Shown: positions 36,317 through 46,111 of the stretch, in pieces
Numbering within the stretch: the first letter of the stretch is position 1
How the letters are laid out: each line of letters starts with the position of its first letter
Source: Geobacter sp.
GTDB lineage: Bacteria; Desulfobacterota; Desulfuromonadia; Geobacterales; DSM-12255
DNA: 64,000 bases
Direction: 5' to 3'
NCBI GenBank assembly: GCA_009684525.1
Contig: WKKR01000004.1
Location: 1 to 64,000 of the forward strand
Translations under genes and position numbers: made by a program
Notes under the pieces: generated by a model
Seen by the model: the letters and a program-made list of their open reading frames with translations, nothing else
Database searches by the model: none
Told to the model about the DNA's origin: nothing

Positions 36317-36340
36317 CCGCCGGCGGGAAACCATCCCTAT

Positions 36341-38485
36341 CTAGCGCAGGGTAAACCAGAAGGTTGCCCCCTCCCCTTCGATCGCTTCGGCCCAGACACT
36401 GCCGCCGTGCCGTTCGACGATCCGCTGGACAATGGCCAGGCCGATGCCGGTCCCGGCATATTCCTCCTGACGATGCAGCCTCTGGAAGGGGACAAAGAGC
36501 TGATCCGCATAGGCCATGTCGAAGCCAACCCCATTATCGCGGACGTAATGGGCGACCCCGCCCCGTTGCCAGCCGATGCCGAACTCTATCCTGGCGTTAC
36601 CGGCTCGTAACGTATACTTGTGGGCATTCACCAGGAGATTTTCCAGGCAAATCGACAGAAGCAGGGGATCGCCCGTAGCGAACACATCCGGGGCGATGAC
36701 GAACTCCACCTGCCTCTCCGGGTGAACATCGAGAAGGGTAGCCGCAACCTGACGGGCCACCCCCGACAGGTTCACCTCCTCGTTCTTGAGTTCGACGCGA
36801 GAGAGACGCGAAAGGGTCAGGATCGATTCGATGACCTTCTGCAGTTGCAGGCTGGCAACCTCGATCCGTTCCATGAAGAATTTGGACAGCTCTTCTTTAC
36901 AGTCGGCGCACTCTTCCCGCAGCGCCTCGCTGAACCCCTGCAACCGCGCCACCGGCGCGCGGAGCTCATGGGAGATGGCATAGCAGAAATCGACCAGTTC
37001 CCGGTCGGTCCGCTCATATTCCACGGTCCTCACCGCAACCAGTCGCTCCAGTTCCTCGTTGAGCCGGCGGATCTCCTTCTCGGCCCTTTTCCGTTCCGTA
37101 ATGTCGTGGGCCACTACCAGGTTCAACCGCTGGCCGCCGAACTTGAGGGGAATCGCTGCCAGTTCCACATCGAAGGGGAGACCGTCGAGACGGAGCAAAC
37201 GCTGCTCGACCACTGCCGTAACACGTTCGTCCGCAGCAGACCCTTCCCCCTCCCCCAGTGCCCCGTCGCGATACTCAGCAGGGAGCCGAGCCCGAAACGG
37301 CGCACCGATCAGCTCGTCCAGCGAGCCGGCCCCGAATTTCTCCACAGCCGCGGGATTCAGGTAGGTAAAGCAGCCATCCTGGTGGATCATCACCATGCTT
37401 GGTGCGAGCTCGACCACGGCCCGGAACCGTGACTCGCTGTTCCGGAGTTCCTCGGCCATCCGCCTTTCCAGCGTTACATTCGTGCTGACGACCAGGGCAT
37501 AGTGAACTCCCCCCAGTTCCAGGGGCATTGCCGCTGACTCGGTGATGACGCTGCCGCCGTCGAGCCTGCGGACAACCATCTCCCGTGGCGGGATAACCTG
37601 CCCTTCTTCCACCAGGCGAAAGCATTGCTGCGTATCTCCAAAGCTGTCCGCCTCGACCAGGTCGGCAAGTGACCGCCCGGTCAGCTCCTCGTCGCTTTCG
37701 GCACCGAACAGTTTTGTCGCAGGCCTGTTCAGGCTTGCGATGACGCCATCCTTGACCAGCATGACCGCATTGGGAGACACGGCAACCAGTTCCCGGTAGC
37801 GGGCTTCATTGTCCTTCTGGATCAGTTCGGCCCGACGGATGGTCCGCAGGGAGTCAAGACTCCGCTCGATCATCAGTTCGGTCCGTTTCGGGCTCAGAAG
37901 CTCTTCCGACGGCACATAGTAGACATTGCGCATCGCTTCGTTATCGAGCATCACCAGGGGGTGACAATGGAGCGCCCCCATGAGCAGGTCGGCGTCAAAG
38001 CGTCGCCGGTCATACTGGCAGATGGTCGAAACCTGGTTCACCTGCAGGAATTCGTCGAGCCGGGCTTCATATTCGATGAGCGGTGTGACGCTGGAGACCA
38101 CTTCCAGGATCCAGGACATCTCCGAAGCCACTCGCAGGCTGTTGTACCCTGCGGAAGCCGCCCTGCGGATCTCGCGATCGAGCAGGTCGAGCACCATCTC
38201 GGGCTCGAAGTGCTTGCGGGATATCCCCATCCGGTCGCGGGAGATGACAACGAGGGGGTCATTTGTTGCCGTGCCCATCCCTGCCAGCAGAGGATCGAGC
38301 TCCTCGCGCAGAGCAGCCATGCTCCCCGGTTCTCCGAGGAAGAGGACCCTTTCGCCGGCCGCAATCCCCTGGCTGATGAACGGGATGATGACCTCAGCAC
38401 GTTGTTGCTCGTTTTCATAGAGGCAACAGACATGGTCGCCCGATCTCAAGCCGAGGTCGGCATTTATCGAGCATTTGTGGCGCAT
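36341..38485 (-). CDS. MEDS-PAS-PAS sensor histidine kinase
   Basis: The 714-residue soluble protein has an N-terminal MEDS domain (about 15-190; SGDHVCCLYENEQQRAEVIIPFI, a domain first described in methanogen and methylotroph sensors), two PAS domains (about 235-345 and 355-475), a HisKA domain (His about 505 in CYAISHELRAPVARL) and an HATPase (NLLVNAHKYT, GTGIGLAIVQRI). No membrane helices are seen. There is no adjacent response regulator, so it is an orphan kinase. It converges on the emrB gene (24 bases between stop codons). Confidence 0.92.
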   Translation of the reverse strand: MRHKCSINADLGLRSGDHVCCLYENEQQRAEVIIPFISQGIAAGERVLFLGEPGSMAALREELDPLLAGMGTATNDPLVVISRDRMGISRKHFEPEMVLDLLDREIRRAASAGYNSLRVASEMSWILEVVSSVTPLIEYEARLDEFLQVNQVSTICQYDRRRFDADLLMGALHCHPLVMLDNEAMRNVYYVPSEELLSPKRTELMIERSLDSLRTIRRAELIQKDNEARYRELVAVSPNAVMLVKDGVIASLNRPATKLFGAESDEELTGRSLADLVEADSFGDTQQCFRLVEEGQVIPPREMVVRRLDGGSVITESAAMPLELGGVHYALVVSTNVTLERRMAEELRNSESRFRAVVELAPSMVMIHQDGCFTYLNPAAVEKFGAGSLDELIGAPFRARLPAEYRDGALGEGEGSAADERVTAVVEQRLLRLDGLPFDVELAAIPLKFGGQRLNLVVAHDITERKRAEKEIRRLNEELERLVAVRTVEYERTDRELVDFCYAISHELRAPVARLQGFSEALREECADCKEELSKFFMERIEVASLQLQKVIESILTLSRLSRVELKNEEVNLSGVARQVAATLLDVHPERQVEFVIAPDVFATGDPLLLSICLENLLVNAHKYTLRAGNARIEFGIGWQRGGVAHYVRDNGVGFDMAYADQLFVPFQRLHRQEEYAGTGIGLAIVQRIVERHGGSVWAEAIEGEGATFWFTLR

Positions 38486-38923
38486 GGTGCCTCCTGGGAA
38501 TGGAAGATCCAGCCGGGTAATCCACTACTCTTTCCTTGCCACGACAAAACGGTGAAACCACGATAACACATTAGCACAAGTTCATATAGTCTTTTCTGAT
38601 TAGTCCCATTCTTTCAAGCACCTGTAACCATTGGCAGTTTTTCCCACCCGGCTCCCGTACACCCTGCCCATCCAACTACCTGATCCTGCGCTAGAATCGA
38701 CCGATACGGAGAACCTACTATAGTTCGCTGCGTTTCACGCGCTTTGCATCAGCCAAAGAAACCGGGCAGCATATTTTTCTCCAGTCTTTCACCGCAAATA
38801 ACTGCTTGACAGTAGTGGGAAAACATTAAACAATCGATTTTTTCTGATCGATGATGAGGGGCTGTTCGACGCCGAAACGTGCATTGACCTGATACTTAAT
38901 GGACTTGCAAGGAGGAACGACTG
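38486..38923. other. 438-base divergent intergenic region
   Basis: It separates the MEDS kinase (minus) from the RND efflux operon (plus). One promoter candidate for the efflux operon is listed separately. No coding frame, strong hairpin or repeat was recognised in the rest. Confidence 0.55.
38806..38834 (+). promoter_or_regulatory. candidate sigma-70 promoter of the RND efflux operon
   Basis: A consensus TTGACA (38806-38811) is followed after 17 bases by AACAAT (38829-38834). The GTG start of the TolC gene lies about 90 bases downstream. Confidence 0.5.
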
Positions 38924-40423
38924 GTGAAAAATTTCCATGCGGTTTTATTGCTGCCGTTGATCATGGCTGCGCCTGCTGCAGCCCAGGGAGAACCACAGCT
39001 CTCCATTACACTCAATGAAGCCATCCGGCAGGTCGTCGAAAAAAACCTGGACGTCAAGGCCGAGCTCTACAATCCGGCCGCAGCCGAGGCAGACCTGCAG
39101 AAAAACAGGGGCATCTACGATACCCACCTGACCCTCGACACCAGCTACCAGGATTCCACCAGCGTCCCGACCAGCCCTGCCGCAGCGAACAAGCTCAAGG
39201 TGTTCAAGCTCTCCCCCGGCGCCTACCGGCTCTTCCCCACGGGCGGTACGGTTACGGCCGACTTCAACAACACCTATACCGACACCAACTCTTCGTTTGC
39301 CAACTACCGGAGCTATTGGCAGTCCGACCTGACCTTTACCCTCTCCCAGCCGCTGCTGAAAAACTTTGGCCGGGAGGCGACCGAGCTCAATATCTCCATC
39401 GCCACCTACAGCAAGGAAGGGACCTTCGAGCAGTTCAAGACGGTCCTGACCAATACCGTTGCCCAGGCCCGCACCGCCTATTACGCCCTCTTCAGCGCCC
39501 GTGAGTCCCTGGATGCCAAAAAGACCTCCCTGGAACTGGCACGCAAGATCCTGGAAGATACCAAGGGGCGGGTCAAGGCCGGGGTGCTCCCCGCCATGGA
39601 GATCCTGAACGCCGAGTACGGGGTTGCCCTGCGGGAAAAGGAGCTGATCGACGCCGAACGGGCCGTCAAGGACCAGGAGGATGCCCTGCGGCTTTTAATG
39701 CAGCTCAAGGGGAACACCGAAATTGTCCCCGTAGAAGCGCCCCCCACTGAGAAATTCCAGGCCTCGGAAACAGATGAGATCACGAGCGCCCTCATCAACA
39801 GAAACGACCTGCGACAGGCGCAGGTAAACCTGAGATCGGCGGAGATGCAGGCAAAGGTCGCCCGGCACCAGACCCTGCCCGATCTGTCGCTCAATACCAG
39901 CGTGGCAGTGACCGGGCTCGGCGAAAACTACGGCCGCAACATGGAGCGGGTCGGCTCCACCGACTACCCGGTCTGGTTCGTCGGGCTGCAGCTCGACTAT
40001 CCCCTGGGGAATTCGACGGCGGAAAACGATTACATCAGGAAAAAGATCGCTGCCGAGCAGAGCCGGACCCAGCTCCAGAGCCTTGAGGAATCGATTGCCA
40101 AGGATGTGCGCAGCGCGCTGCGAGGCATTGAGACCAGCTACAAGCAGCTCGACGTGACGAGCCGCCAGCGTTCCTACGCGGAAGAAGTCCTGCAGGCCTT
40201 CCAGAAGAAGCAACAAGTGGGACTTGCCACCACCAAGGATGTCCTGGACGAGTTGAACAACCTGGTGGCGGCCAAGAACGACCAGATCAATGCCCGGGTC
40301 AACTATGCCAACGCCATCACCCAGCTCTGGCAGGTCACCGGCCAGCTCCTGGACAAGCAGGGGGTCAGGCTGACCGGCACCGAGGCAGAGGACGTCTACC
40401 GGAAGAGCAGGGAGAATAACTGA
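38924..40423 (+). CDS. TolC-family outer membrane efflux protein
   Basis: The 499-residue protein starts at GTG 38924 with AAGGAGG 8 bases upstream. A signal peptide ends near APAAAQ. Two OEP repeats are visible (SITLNEAIRQVVEKNLDVKAELYN; INRNDLRQAQVNLRSAEMQAKVARHQTLPDLSL). It should be the outer membrane channel for the RND pump in the next two genes. The adaptor gene begins 1 base after its stop codon. Confidence 0.93.
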   Translation: MKNFHAVLLLPLIMAAPAAAQGEPQLSITLNEAIRQVVEKNLDVKAELYNPAAAEADLQKNRGIYDTHLTLDTSYQDSTSVPTSPAAANKLKVFKLSPGAYRLFPTGGTVTADFNNTYTDTNSSFANYRSYWQSDLTFTLSQPLLKNFGREATELNISIATYSKEGTFEQFKTVLTNTVAQARTAYYALFSARESLDAKKTSLELARKILEDTKGRVKAGVLPAMEILNAEYGVALREKELIDAERAVKDQEDALRLLMQLKGNTEIVPVEAPPTEKFQASETDEITSALINRNDLRQAQVNLRSAEMQAKVARHQTLPDLSLNTSVAVTGLGENYGRNMERVGSTDYPVWFVGLQLDYPLGNSTAENDYIRKKIAAEQSRTQLQSLEESIAKDVRSALRGIETSYKQLDVTSRQRSYAEEVLQAFQKKQQVGLATTKDVLDELNNLVAAKNDQINARVNYANAITQLWQVTGQLLDKQGVRLTGTEAEDVYRKSRENN

Positions 40424-40424
40424 C

Positions 40425-41624
40425 ATGCCCGAGTTCCGCTGGGAGTTCGGCGGCGTTCCCCGGCAGATCTGCCGCTGGGGGGGTACTGCCATAGCCGTTG
40501 CAACGCTTGTCGCCTGCGGGGCCAAGAAGGAAAAACCGGCGCCGCGGCCGCCGGTTCCGATCAGGGCAACCGTTGCCCTGCAGAAAACCGTGCCGGTGCA
40601 GATACGGGGCATCGGCAACGTGGAAGCCTACAACACCGTCTCCATCAAGGCACAGGTAAGCGGCGTTGTGGCAAAGGTCCACTTCCGCGAGGGGCAGGAT
40701 GTCGGAAAAGGGGACCTCCTCTTCACCATCGACCAGCGCCCCTTCGAGGCATCCCTGAAACAGGCGGAGGCAACCCTGGCAAAGGACCGGGCACAGCTCC
40801 GCAACGCCCAGGAACAGGTCAGACGTTACGGCACCCTGCTCAAGGACGGCATCGTCACCCCGGAACAGTACGACCAGCTGCAGACCACTGCCGAGGCGCT
40901 CGAAGCGACCATCGCTGCCGACCGAGCCGCAGTGGACAATGCCAGGATCCAGCTCGGCTACTGCTTCATCCGCTCTCCCATTGCCGGCCGCACCGGCAAT
41001 CTGTCCGTCGACGTGGGGAATCTGGTCAAGGCCAATGACCTGCCGATCCTGGTGACCATCAACCAGGTCTCCCCCATATACGCCACCTTCACCATCCCCG
41101 AACGGGACATGGTCGAACTCCGCAGGCATCTCCGGGGAGGCCTCAAGGTAGAGGCATTCGTCACCGGCGACGATGCTGCCGGCGAATCGGGCACCGTTTC
41201 ATTCCTCGACAATGCCGTGGATACCGCAACCGGGACGATCAAGGTCAAGGGGACCTTTGCAAATGGGCGCCACCGCCTCTGGCCCGGTCAGTTCGTCACG
41301 GTCGTGATCACCCTGACCAACCTGCCGAATGCCGTTGTCGTGCCCTCCCAGGCGGTACAGACCGGCCAGCAGGGGCAGTTCCTGTTTATCGTGAAACCCG
41401 ACCAGACCGTGGAGATGCGTCCCGTCACCGTCGGCCCGACCATAGGCAGCGAAACCGTGATTGCCACCGGGGTGAAGCCGGGCGACAAGGTTGTAACGGA
41501 CGGCCAGGTTCGCCTCACCCCCGGCGCAAAGGTCGTCGAAGCCGAAAAACCGGGGCCGGCAGCAGGCAACGCGACGCAGAACCCGACTGTCCCCGCCGGG
41601 CAGAACCAGGTCCCCACCCGGTGA
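40425..41624 (+). CDS. RND efflux periplasmic adaptor (lipoprotein)
   Basis: The 399-residue protein has an N-terminal hydrophobic segment ending in a lipobox-like LVACGA, so it is probably lipid-anchored in the inner membrane. Lipoyl halves (VSGVVAKVHFREGQDVGKGDLLFTID; IRSPIAGRTGNLSVDVGNLV), a helical hairpin and the beta-barrel/MP domain (VVVPSQAVQTGQQGQFLFIV) match the MdtA/AcrA family. The C-terminal tail is Ala/Pro/Gln-rich. Its stop overlaps the pump gene start by 4 bases (GTGA). Confidence 0.94.
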   Translation: MPEFRWEFGGVPRQICRWGGTAIAVATLVACGAKKEKPAPRPPVPIRATVALQKTVPVQIRGIGNVEAYNTVSIKAQVSGVVAKVHFREGQDVGKGDLLFTIDQRPFEASLKQAEATLAKDRAQLRNAQEQVRRYGTLLKDGIVTPEQYDQLQTTAEALEATIAADRAAVDNARIQLGYCFIRSPIAGRTGNLSVDVGNLVKANDLPILVTINQVSPIYATFTIPERDMVELRRHLRGGLKVEAFVTGDDAAGESGTVSFLDNAVDTATGTIKVKGTFANGRHRLWPGQFVTVVITLTNLPNAVVVPSQAVQTGQQGQFLFIVKPDQTVEMRPVTVGPTIGSETVIATGVKPGDKVVTDGQVRLTPGAKVVEAEKPGPAAGNATQNPTVPAGQNQVPTR

Positions 41625-44600
41625 ACCTGTCCGAACTGTTCATTAAACGGCCGATCATGACCAGTCTGGTCATGATCGCGGTCATGATCTTCGGCCTCTT
41701 CGCCTACCGTCTCCTGCCGGTCAACGACCTGCCGAACGTCGACTATCCGACGATCCAGGTCACCTCCAACCTGCCGGGAGCCAATCCGGAAACCATGGCC
41801 AGCGCCGTGGCCACCCCTCTGGAACGGCAGTTCTCTACCATTGCCGGCCTCGATTCCATGACCTCCACCAACGGCCAGGGGATCTCCATCATCACCCTCA
41901 AGTTCACCCTGGAGAAAAATATCGATGCCGCTGCCCAGGACGTCCAGGCGGCGATCTCCAAGGCGGCCCGCCAGCTCCCCCAGGACATGCCGAATCCACC
42001 TTCCTACCAGAAGGTCAACCCGGCCGACCAGCCGGTCATCTACCTCGCCCTCAGCTCGCCGACGCTCCCCCTGTCCGAGGTGAACGAATACGCCGACACC
42101 GTCATCTCGCCGCGCATCTCCATGATCAACGGGGTTGCGCAGGTGCTGGTCTACGGTTCGCAGAAATTCGCCGTCAGGGTCGAGCTCGATCCGCGGGCCC
42201 TGGCGACCAGGAAGATCGGCATCGACGAGGTGGCAAACGCTCTGGCGCGCTGGAACGTCAACATCCCCACCGGCATCCTCGACGGCAAGACCCAATCGTT
42301 CACCATCCAGGCGACCGGACAGCTTTACAACGCCGCAGCCTACCGCCCGATGATCGTTGCCTACCGCGATGGGGCACCGGTCAGGCTGCAGGACGTGGGG
42401 ACCGTCCTGGACAGCGTGGAAAACGACAAGATCGCGGCCTGGTACAACACAAAGGACACCTCGACCCGGGCCATCGTGCTTGCCATCCAGCGCCAGCCCG
42501 GCACCAACACCATCGAGGTCGTGGACCGGATCAAGGCCCAGATCCCCAGTTTCAGGAACCAGATCCCGGCATCAGTGGATATCAACGTCCTGTTCGACCG
42601 CTCCACCATGATCCGGGAGTCGGTCGCCGACGTGAAATTCACCCTGCTGCTCACCATCTGCCTGGTAATCATGGTGATCTTCCTCTTCCTGCGCAACCTG
42701 TCGGCCACGGTCATCCCGAGCCTGGCGCTGCCGCTTTCCATCATCGGCACCTTTGCCGCCATGTACGCCCTCGGCTTCTCGGTGAACAACATCACACTGA
42801 TGGCCCTGACCCTCTCGGTCGGCTTCGTGGTGGACGACGCCATTGTCATGCTGGAAAACATCGTCCGGCACATGGAGCATGGGGAAAAGCCGCTGGAGGC
42901 CGCCTTTCGCGGCTCGCGCGAGATCGGTTTCACCATCCTCTCCATGACCATCTCCCTGGTGGCGGTCTTCATCCCGGTACTTTTCATGGCCGGCATGCTC
43001 GGCCGGATGCTGCACGAGTTCGCCGTCACCATCACCGTGGCCATCCTGATCTCCGGACTGGTCTCACTGACCCTCACCCCCATGCTCTGCAGCCGTTTCC
43101 TCAAACCGGCCAACGAAGCGTCCCATGGCCGACTCTACAACGTCATGGAGCGATTCTTCAACGGCATGCTCCGTCTCTATGAACGCTCCCTGGCCAGGGT
43201 ACTCAGGTACCGTCGCACCACCATAGTCGGCACCCTGCTGATGACCGGACTGACCATCTGGCTTTTCACGAGGATGCCGATGGGGCTGTTGCCCGCCGAC
43301 GACATCGGCGGCATCTTCGCGTTTACCGAAGGGGCACAGGGAGTCTCCTTCGAGGAGATGAAACGGAACCAGATGGAACTGGTGAAGATCGTCCAGAAGG
43401 AGCCGAACGTGGAGGCATTCATGTCGGCCGTTGGCGCCAGCGGCTCCCGGGTCGGCTCCAACAGCGGCTTCATGTTCATCAAACTGAAACCCCGCCATGA
43501 ACGGAAACTGAATGCCGATCAGATCATCCAGCGGCTCAGGCCCAAGGTAATGGGGGTTCCCGGCATCATGATGTTCATGCAGAACCCGCCACCGATCCGC
43601 CTGGAAGCAACTCTCGCTAAGGCACAGTACCAGTTCGTCCTGCAGAGCCCCGACAGCGAAGATCTCTACCGGAACGCCACCGCATTCGAGCAGAAGGTGC
43701 GGGCCTTACCGATGATCCAGGATGTGACCAGCGACCTCCAGATCAAGAACCCCCAGGTAAACATGGAGATCGACCGGAATCGCGCGGCAAGCCTGGGCAT
43801 CACCTCGCAGCAGATCGAGGACGCCCTCTACTACGCCTATGGCAGCCGGCAGGTCTCCACCATCTATTCCCCCTCCAACCAGTACCGGGTCATCCTGGAG
43901 TTACAGCAGCAGTATCAGCGGGACCCGGCATCGCTCGGGCTGCTCTATGTCCGGTCCGACAGCGGGCAACTGGTGCCGCTGGCCTCGCTGGGAACCCTGA
44001 AACCGGGTCTCGGGCCGCTGTCGGTGAACCATCTCGGGCAGATCACCTCAGTGACCGTCTCCTTCAACCTCAAGCCGGGGGTTCCCCTGGGCGATGCGGT
44101 GAATGCGATCCAGAAGGAGGCACGCACCCTTCCCGCCTCCATCACCACCGGCTTCCAGGGAACCGCCCAGGTCTATCAGGCATCGACCAAAGGGCTCGCC
44201 CTGCTCCTCGTCCTCTCCATCGTGGTGATCTACATCGTCCTCGGCATCCTCTACGAGAGCTACATCCACCCGCTGACCATACTCTCGGGCCTCCCTTCAG
44301 CCGGCTTCGGGGCGCTGGTCACCCTGCTCATCTTCGGCAAGGACTTAAACCTCTATTCCTTTGTCGGGATCATCATGCTGATCGGCATCGTCAAGAAAAA
44401 CGCCATCATGATGATCGATTTTGCCCTGGAGGCGGAGCGCAACGACGGGAAAAGCCCGATGGACGCCATCTACCAGGGTGCCATCGTCCGTTTCCGTCCC
44501 ATCATGATGACCACCATGGCGGCACTCATGGGAACCCTTCCCATCGCGCTGGGCATCGGCGCCGGCGCTGAATCGCGCCGCCCCCTGGGGCTCGCCGTCG

Positions 44601-44737
44601 TCGGCGGGCTCCTGGTCTCCCAGCTCCTCACCCTCTACATCACGCCGGTGGTCTACTACTACTTCGACCGGGTGCAGAAGATGGCCCGCGAGGCCATTGC
44701 CCGCAAGCGGCGCCGGCAGATGAAGACTGGCACCTGA
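41621..44737 (+). CDS. RND-family efflux pump (MdtB/MdtC/AcrB-like)
   Basis: The 1038-residue inner membrane protein has the full RND length with 12 membrane helices and two large periplasmic loops. The N-terminus (LFIKRPIMTSLVMIAVMIFG), the proton-relay aspartates in GFVVDDAIVMLENI (about residues 404-409) and the second-half GIVKKNAIMMIDFALE are typical of the hydrophobe/amphiphile (HAE1-type) subfamily rather than heavy-metal pumps. It starts at a GTG overlapping the adaptor stop. Together with the upstream adaptor and TolC it forms a tripartite pump. The substrate cannot be deduced. Confidence 0.95.
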   Translation: MNLSELFIKRPIMTSLVMIAVMIFGLFAYRLLPVNDLPNVDYPTIQVTSNLPGANPETMASAVATPLERQFSTIAGLDSMTSTNGQGISIITLKFTLEKNIDAAAQDVQAAISKAARQLPQDMPNPPSYQKVNPADQPVIYLALSSPTLPLSEVNEYADTVISPRISMINGVAQVLVYGSQKFAVRVELDPRALATRKIGIDEVANALARWNVNIPTGILDGKTQSFTIQATGQLYNAAAYRPMIVAYRDGAPVRLQDVGTVLDSVENDKIAAWYNTKDTSTRAIVLAIQRQPGTNTIEVVDRIKAQIPSFRNQIPASVDINVLFDRSTMIRESVADVKFTLLLTICLVIMVIFLFLRNLSATVIPSLALPLSIIGTFAAMYALGFSVNNITLMALTLSVGFVVDDAIVMLENIVRHMEHGEKPLEAAFRGSREIGFTILSMTISLVAVFIPVLFMAGMLGRMLHEFAVTITVAILISGLVSLTLTPMLCSRFLKPANEASHGRLYNVMERFFNGMLRLYERSLARVLRYRRTTIVGTLLMTGLTIWLFTRMPMGLLPADDIGGIFAFTEGAQGVSFEEMKRNQMELVKIVQKEPNVEAFMSAVGASGSRVGSNSGFMFIKLKPRHERKLNADQIIQRLRPKVMGVPGIMMFMQNPPPIRLEATLAKAQYQFVLQSPDSEDLYRNATAFEQKVRALPMIQDVTSDLQIKNPQVNMEIDRNRAASLGITSQQIEDALYYAYGSRQVSTIYSPSNQYRVILELQQQYQRDPASLGLLYVRSDSGQLVPLASLGTLKPGLGPLSVNHLGQITSVTVSFNLKPGVPLGDAVNAIQKEARTLPASITTGFQGTAQVYQASTKGLALLLVLSIVVIYIVLGILYESYIHPLTILSGLPSAGFGALVTLLIFGKDLNLYSFVGIIMLIGIVKKNAIMMIDFALEAERNDGKSPMDAIYQGAIVRFRPIMMTTMAALMGTLPIALGIGAGAESRRPLGLAVVGGLLVSQLLTLYITPVVYYYFDRVQKMAREAIARKRRRQMKTGT

Positions 44738-44812
44738 CACCCGATACCGGCCTCCTCCCGGACACTATGGTATACTGGTCCGAAAAGGCCCGTACCCTGC
44801 CCGAGGTGCCCC

Positions 44813-45145
44813 ATGTCCAGAATCAGGTTGCTATCGCTGCTTGTCCTGCTGCTGCCGCTCTCTGCCTGCTCCTTTGAGAATGAAACTGGCATTGACCAGG
44901 ATATCGATCTCATGCAAACGGACAGGTACGCCGCAGACCTTGCCAAACGCGAAGCAGCGGCCCGTGAAGTGGCCTTCCAGTCAAGGAACGGGACACTTCC
45001 ACTGATGCCGCTGCTCTATTGGGGGAAATACACCTATTATCCGAGTGCCGGTATCGGCTGCATCGTGACAGTGACCGAAAAGGACCTCAACCGGGAAGAG
45101 ATCGGCACCTACGATATCGACGTCTGCGGAAACGATGAACACTGA
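44813..45145 (+). CDS. small predicted lipoprotein, unknown
   Basis: The 110-residue protein has a signal sequence with a clear lipobox (LPLSACS, Cys19). The mature part is short and charged, with a C-terminal region (PSAGIGCIVTVTEKDLNREE) containing two further Cys. No family was recognised. It begins 75 bases after the RND pump in the same direction and converges with the inositol-phosphatase gene (3 bases between stops). It may be a read-through member of the efflux operon or a separate gene. Confidence 0.7.
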   Translation: MSRIRLLSLLVLLLPLSACSFENETGIDQDIDLMQTDRYAADLAKREAAAREVAFQSRNGTLPLMPLLYWGKYTYYPSAGIGCIVTVTEKDLNREEIGTYDIDVCGNDEH

Positions 45146-45148
45146 ACG

Positions 45149-45943
45149 CTAAACCGGAACTCCCCGTGACCCGTCCCGCTGGAGCAGACCTCGCATCTCT
45201 TCGTGCACGAGGCCGTTACTTGCCAGAATCCGGTGGTCGTAGATCGAAAAAGCCTCTCCAACATGGTTTGACATCCGCCCTCCCGCCTCCTCCACCAGCA
45301 GCCGCCCGGCCGCAACGTCCCACGGCTTCAGCTTGCACTCCCAGTAGCCATCGAGCCTCCCTGCCGCCACATATGCCAGATCGAGGGCTGCTGCACCGAA
45401 TCGCCTGACTCCCCTGGCTGCCATCTGGAATCGGCAGAAATTGTCGAAGTTGTTCTCATTGTCCCAGGTCCGGTCATAGGGGAAACCGGTTGCCAGCAGG
45501 CAGCTCTTCAAGGGGGCGCGGTCGGAAACGGCAAGCCGCCGGCCATTGAGAAAGGCCCCCTCGCCACGCACGGCAGTAAACAGCTCGTCGAGACAGGGGT
45601 GATAGACCACGCCTACCCTGATCTCGCCATCCACCTCCAGGGCAATGGAGACGGCAAACCAGGGGAAGCCATGGGCAAAATTGGTGGTGCCGTCCAGGGG
45701 ATCGACGATCCAGGCCAGGTTCGTCCGCCGTGCTCCGTAGTCGTTCTCCTCGGCAACGATGTCCGAATCGGGGCACGCTGCCCGCAGCATGCCAACGATC
45801 AGCTCCTCGCTCTCCCTGTCCACCTCGGTGACCAAGTTGATCTCCCCCTTGAACGCCACTGCCATGACACTGCCGAGCCTCTCCCGCTGCAACCGCCCTG
45901 CAGCCCGTGCAGCATCGACCGCCACTGCCAGATATCGCTGCAT
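45149..45943 (-). CDS. suhB: inositol monophosphatase family protein (SuhB-like)
   Basis: The protein is about 264 residues from ATG 45943, which has AGGGGG upstream. The metal-binding motifs of the family are present: EEN (VAEENDYG), DPLDGTTNF and WDVAAG. Members hydrolyse inositol-1-phosphate or related sugar phosphates, and some act on 3'-phosphoadenosine phosphate. SuhB is the closest general assignment; the true substrate is not shown by the sequence. Longer frames to 46045 lack a ribosome site. Confidence 0.9.
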   Translation of the reverse strand: MQRYLAVAVDAARAAGRLQRERLGSVMAVAFKGEINLVTEVDRESEELIVGMLRAACPDSDIVAEENDYGARRTNLAWIVDPLDGTTNFAHGFPWFAVSIALEVDGEIRVGVVYHPCLDELFTAVRGEGAFLNGRRLAVSDRAPLKSCLLATGFPYDRTWDNENNFDNFCRFQMAARGVRRFGAAALDLAYVAAGRLDGYWECKLKPWDVAAGRLLVEEAGGRMSNHVGEAFSIYDHRILASNGLVHEEMRGLLQRDGSRGVPV

Positions 45944-46111
45944 GATTCCCCCTGTCCCGAGTCTGTTGGTTTGCATTCCGGCAGCGCAGACAGAAAAACC
46001 GCCTGCCATGAATGGGAAGCGGTTGCCGAGAGGCTGACCGCGCATTGAATATACACGGTCTGAGTGAGTGCGACAAGAAGAGGGTGGGCCAACTGCGGGC
46101 CTTTCAGCCTG

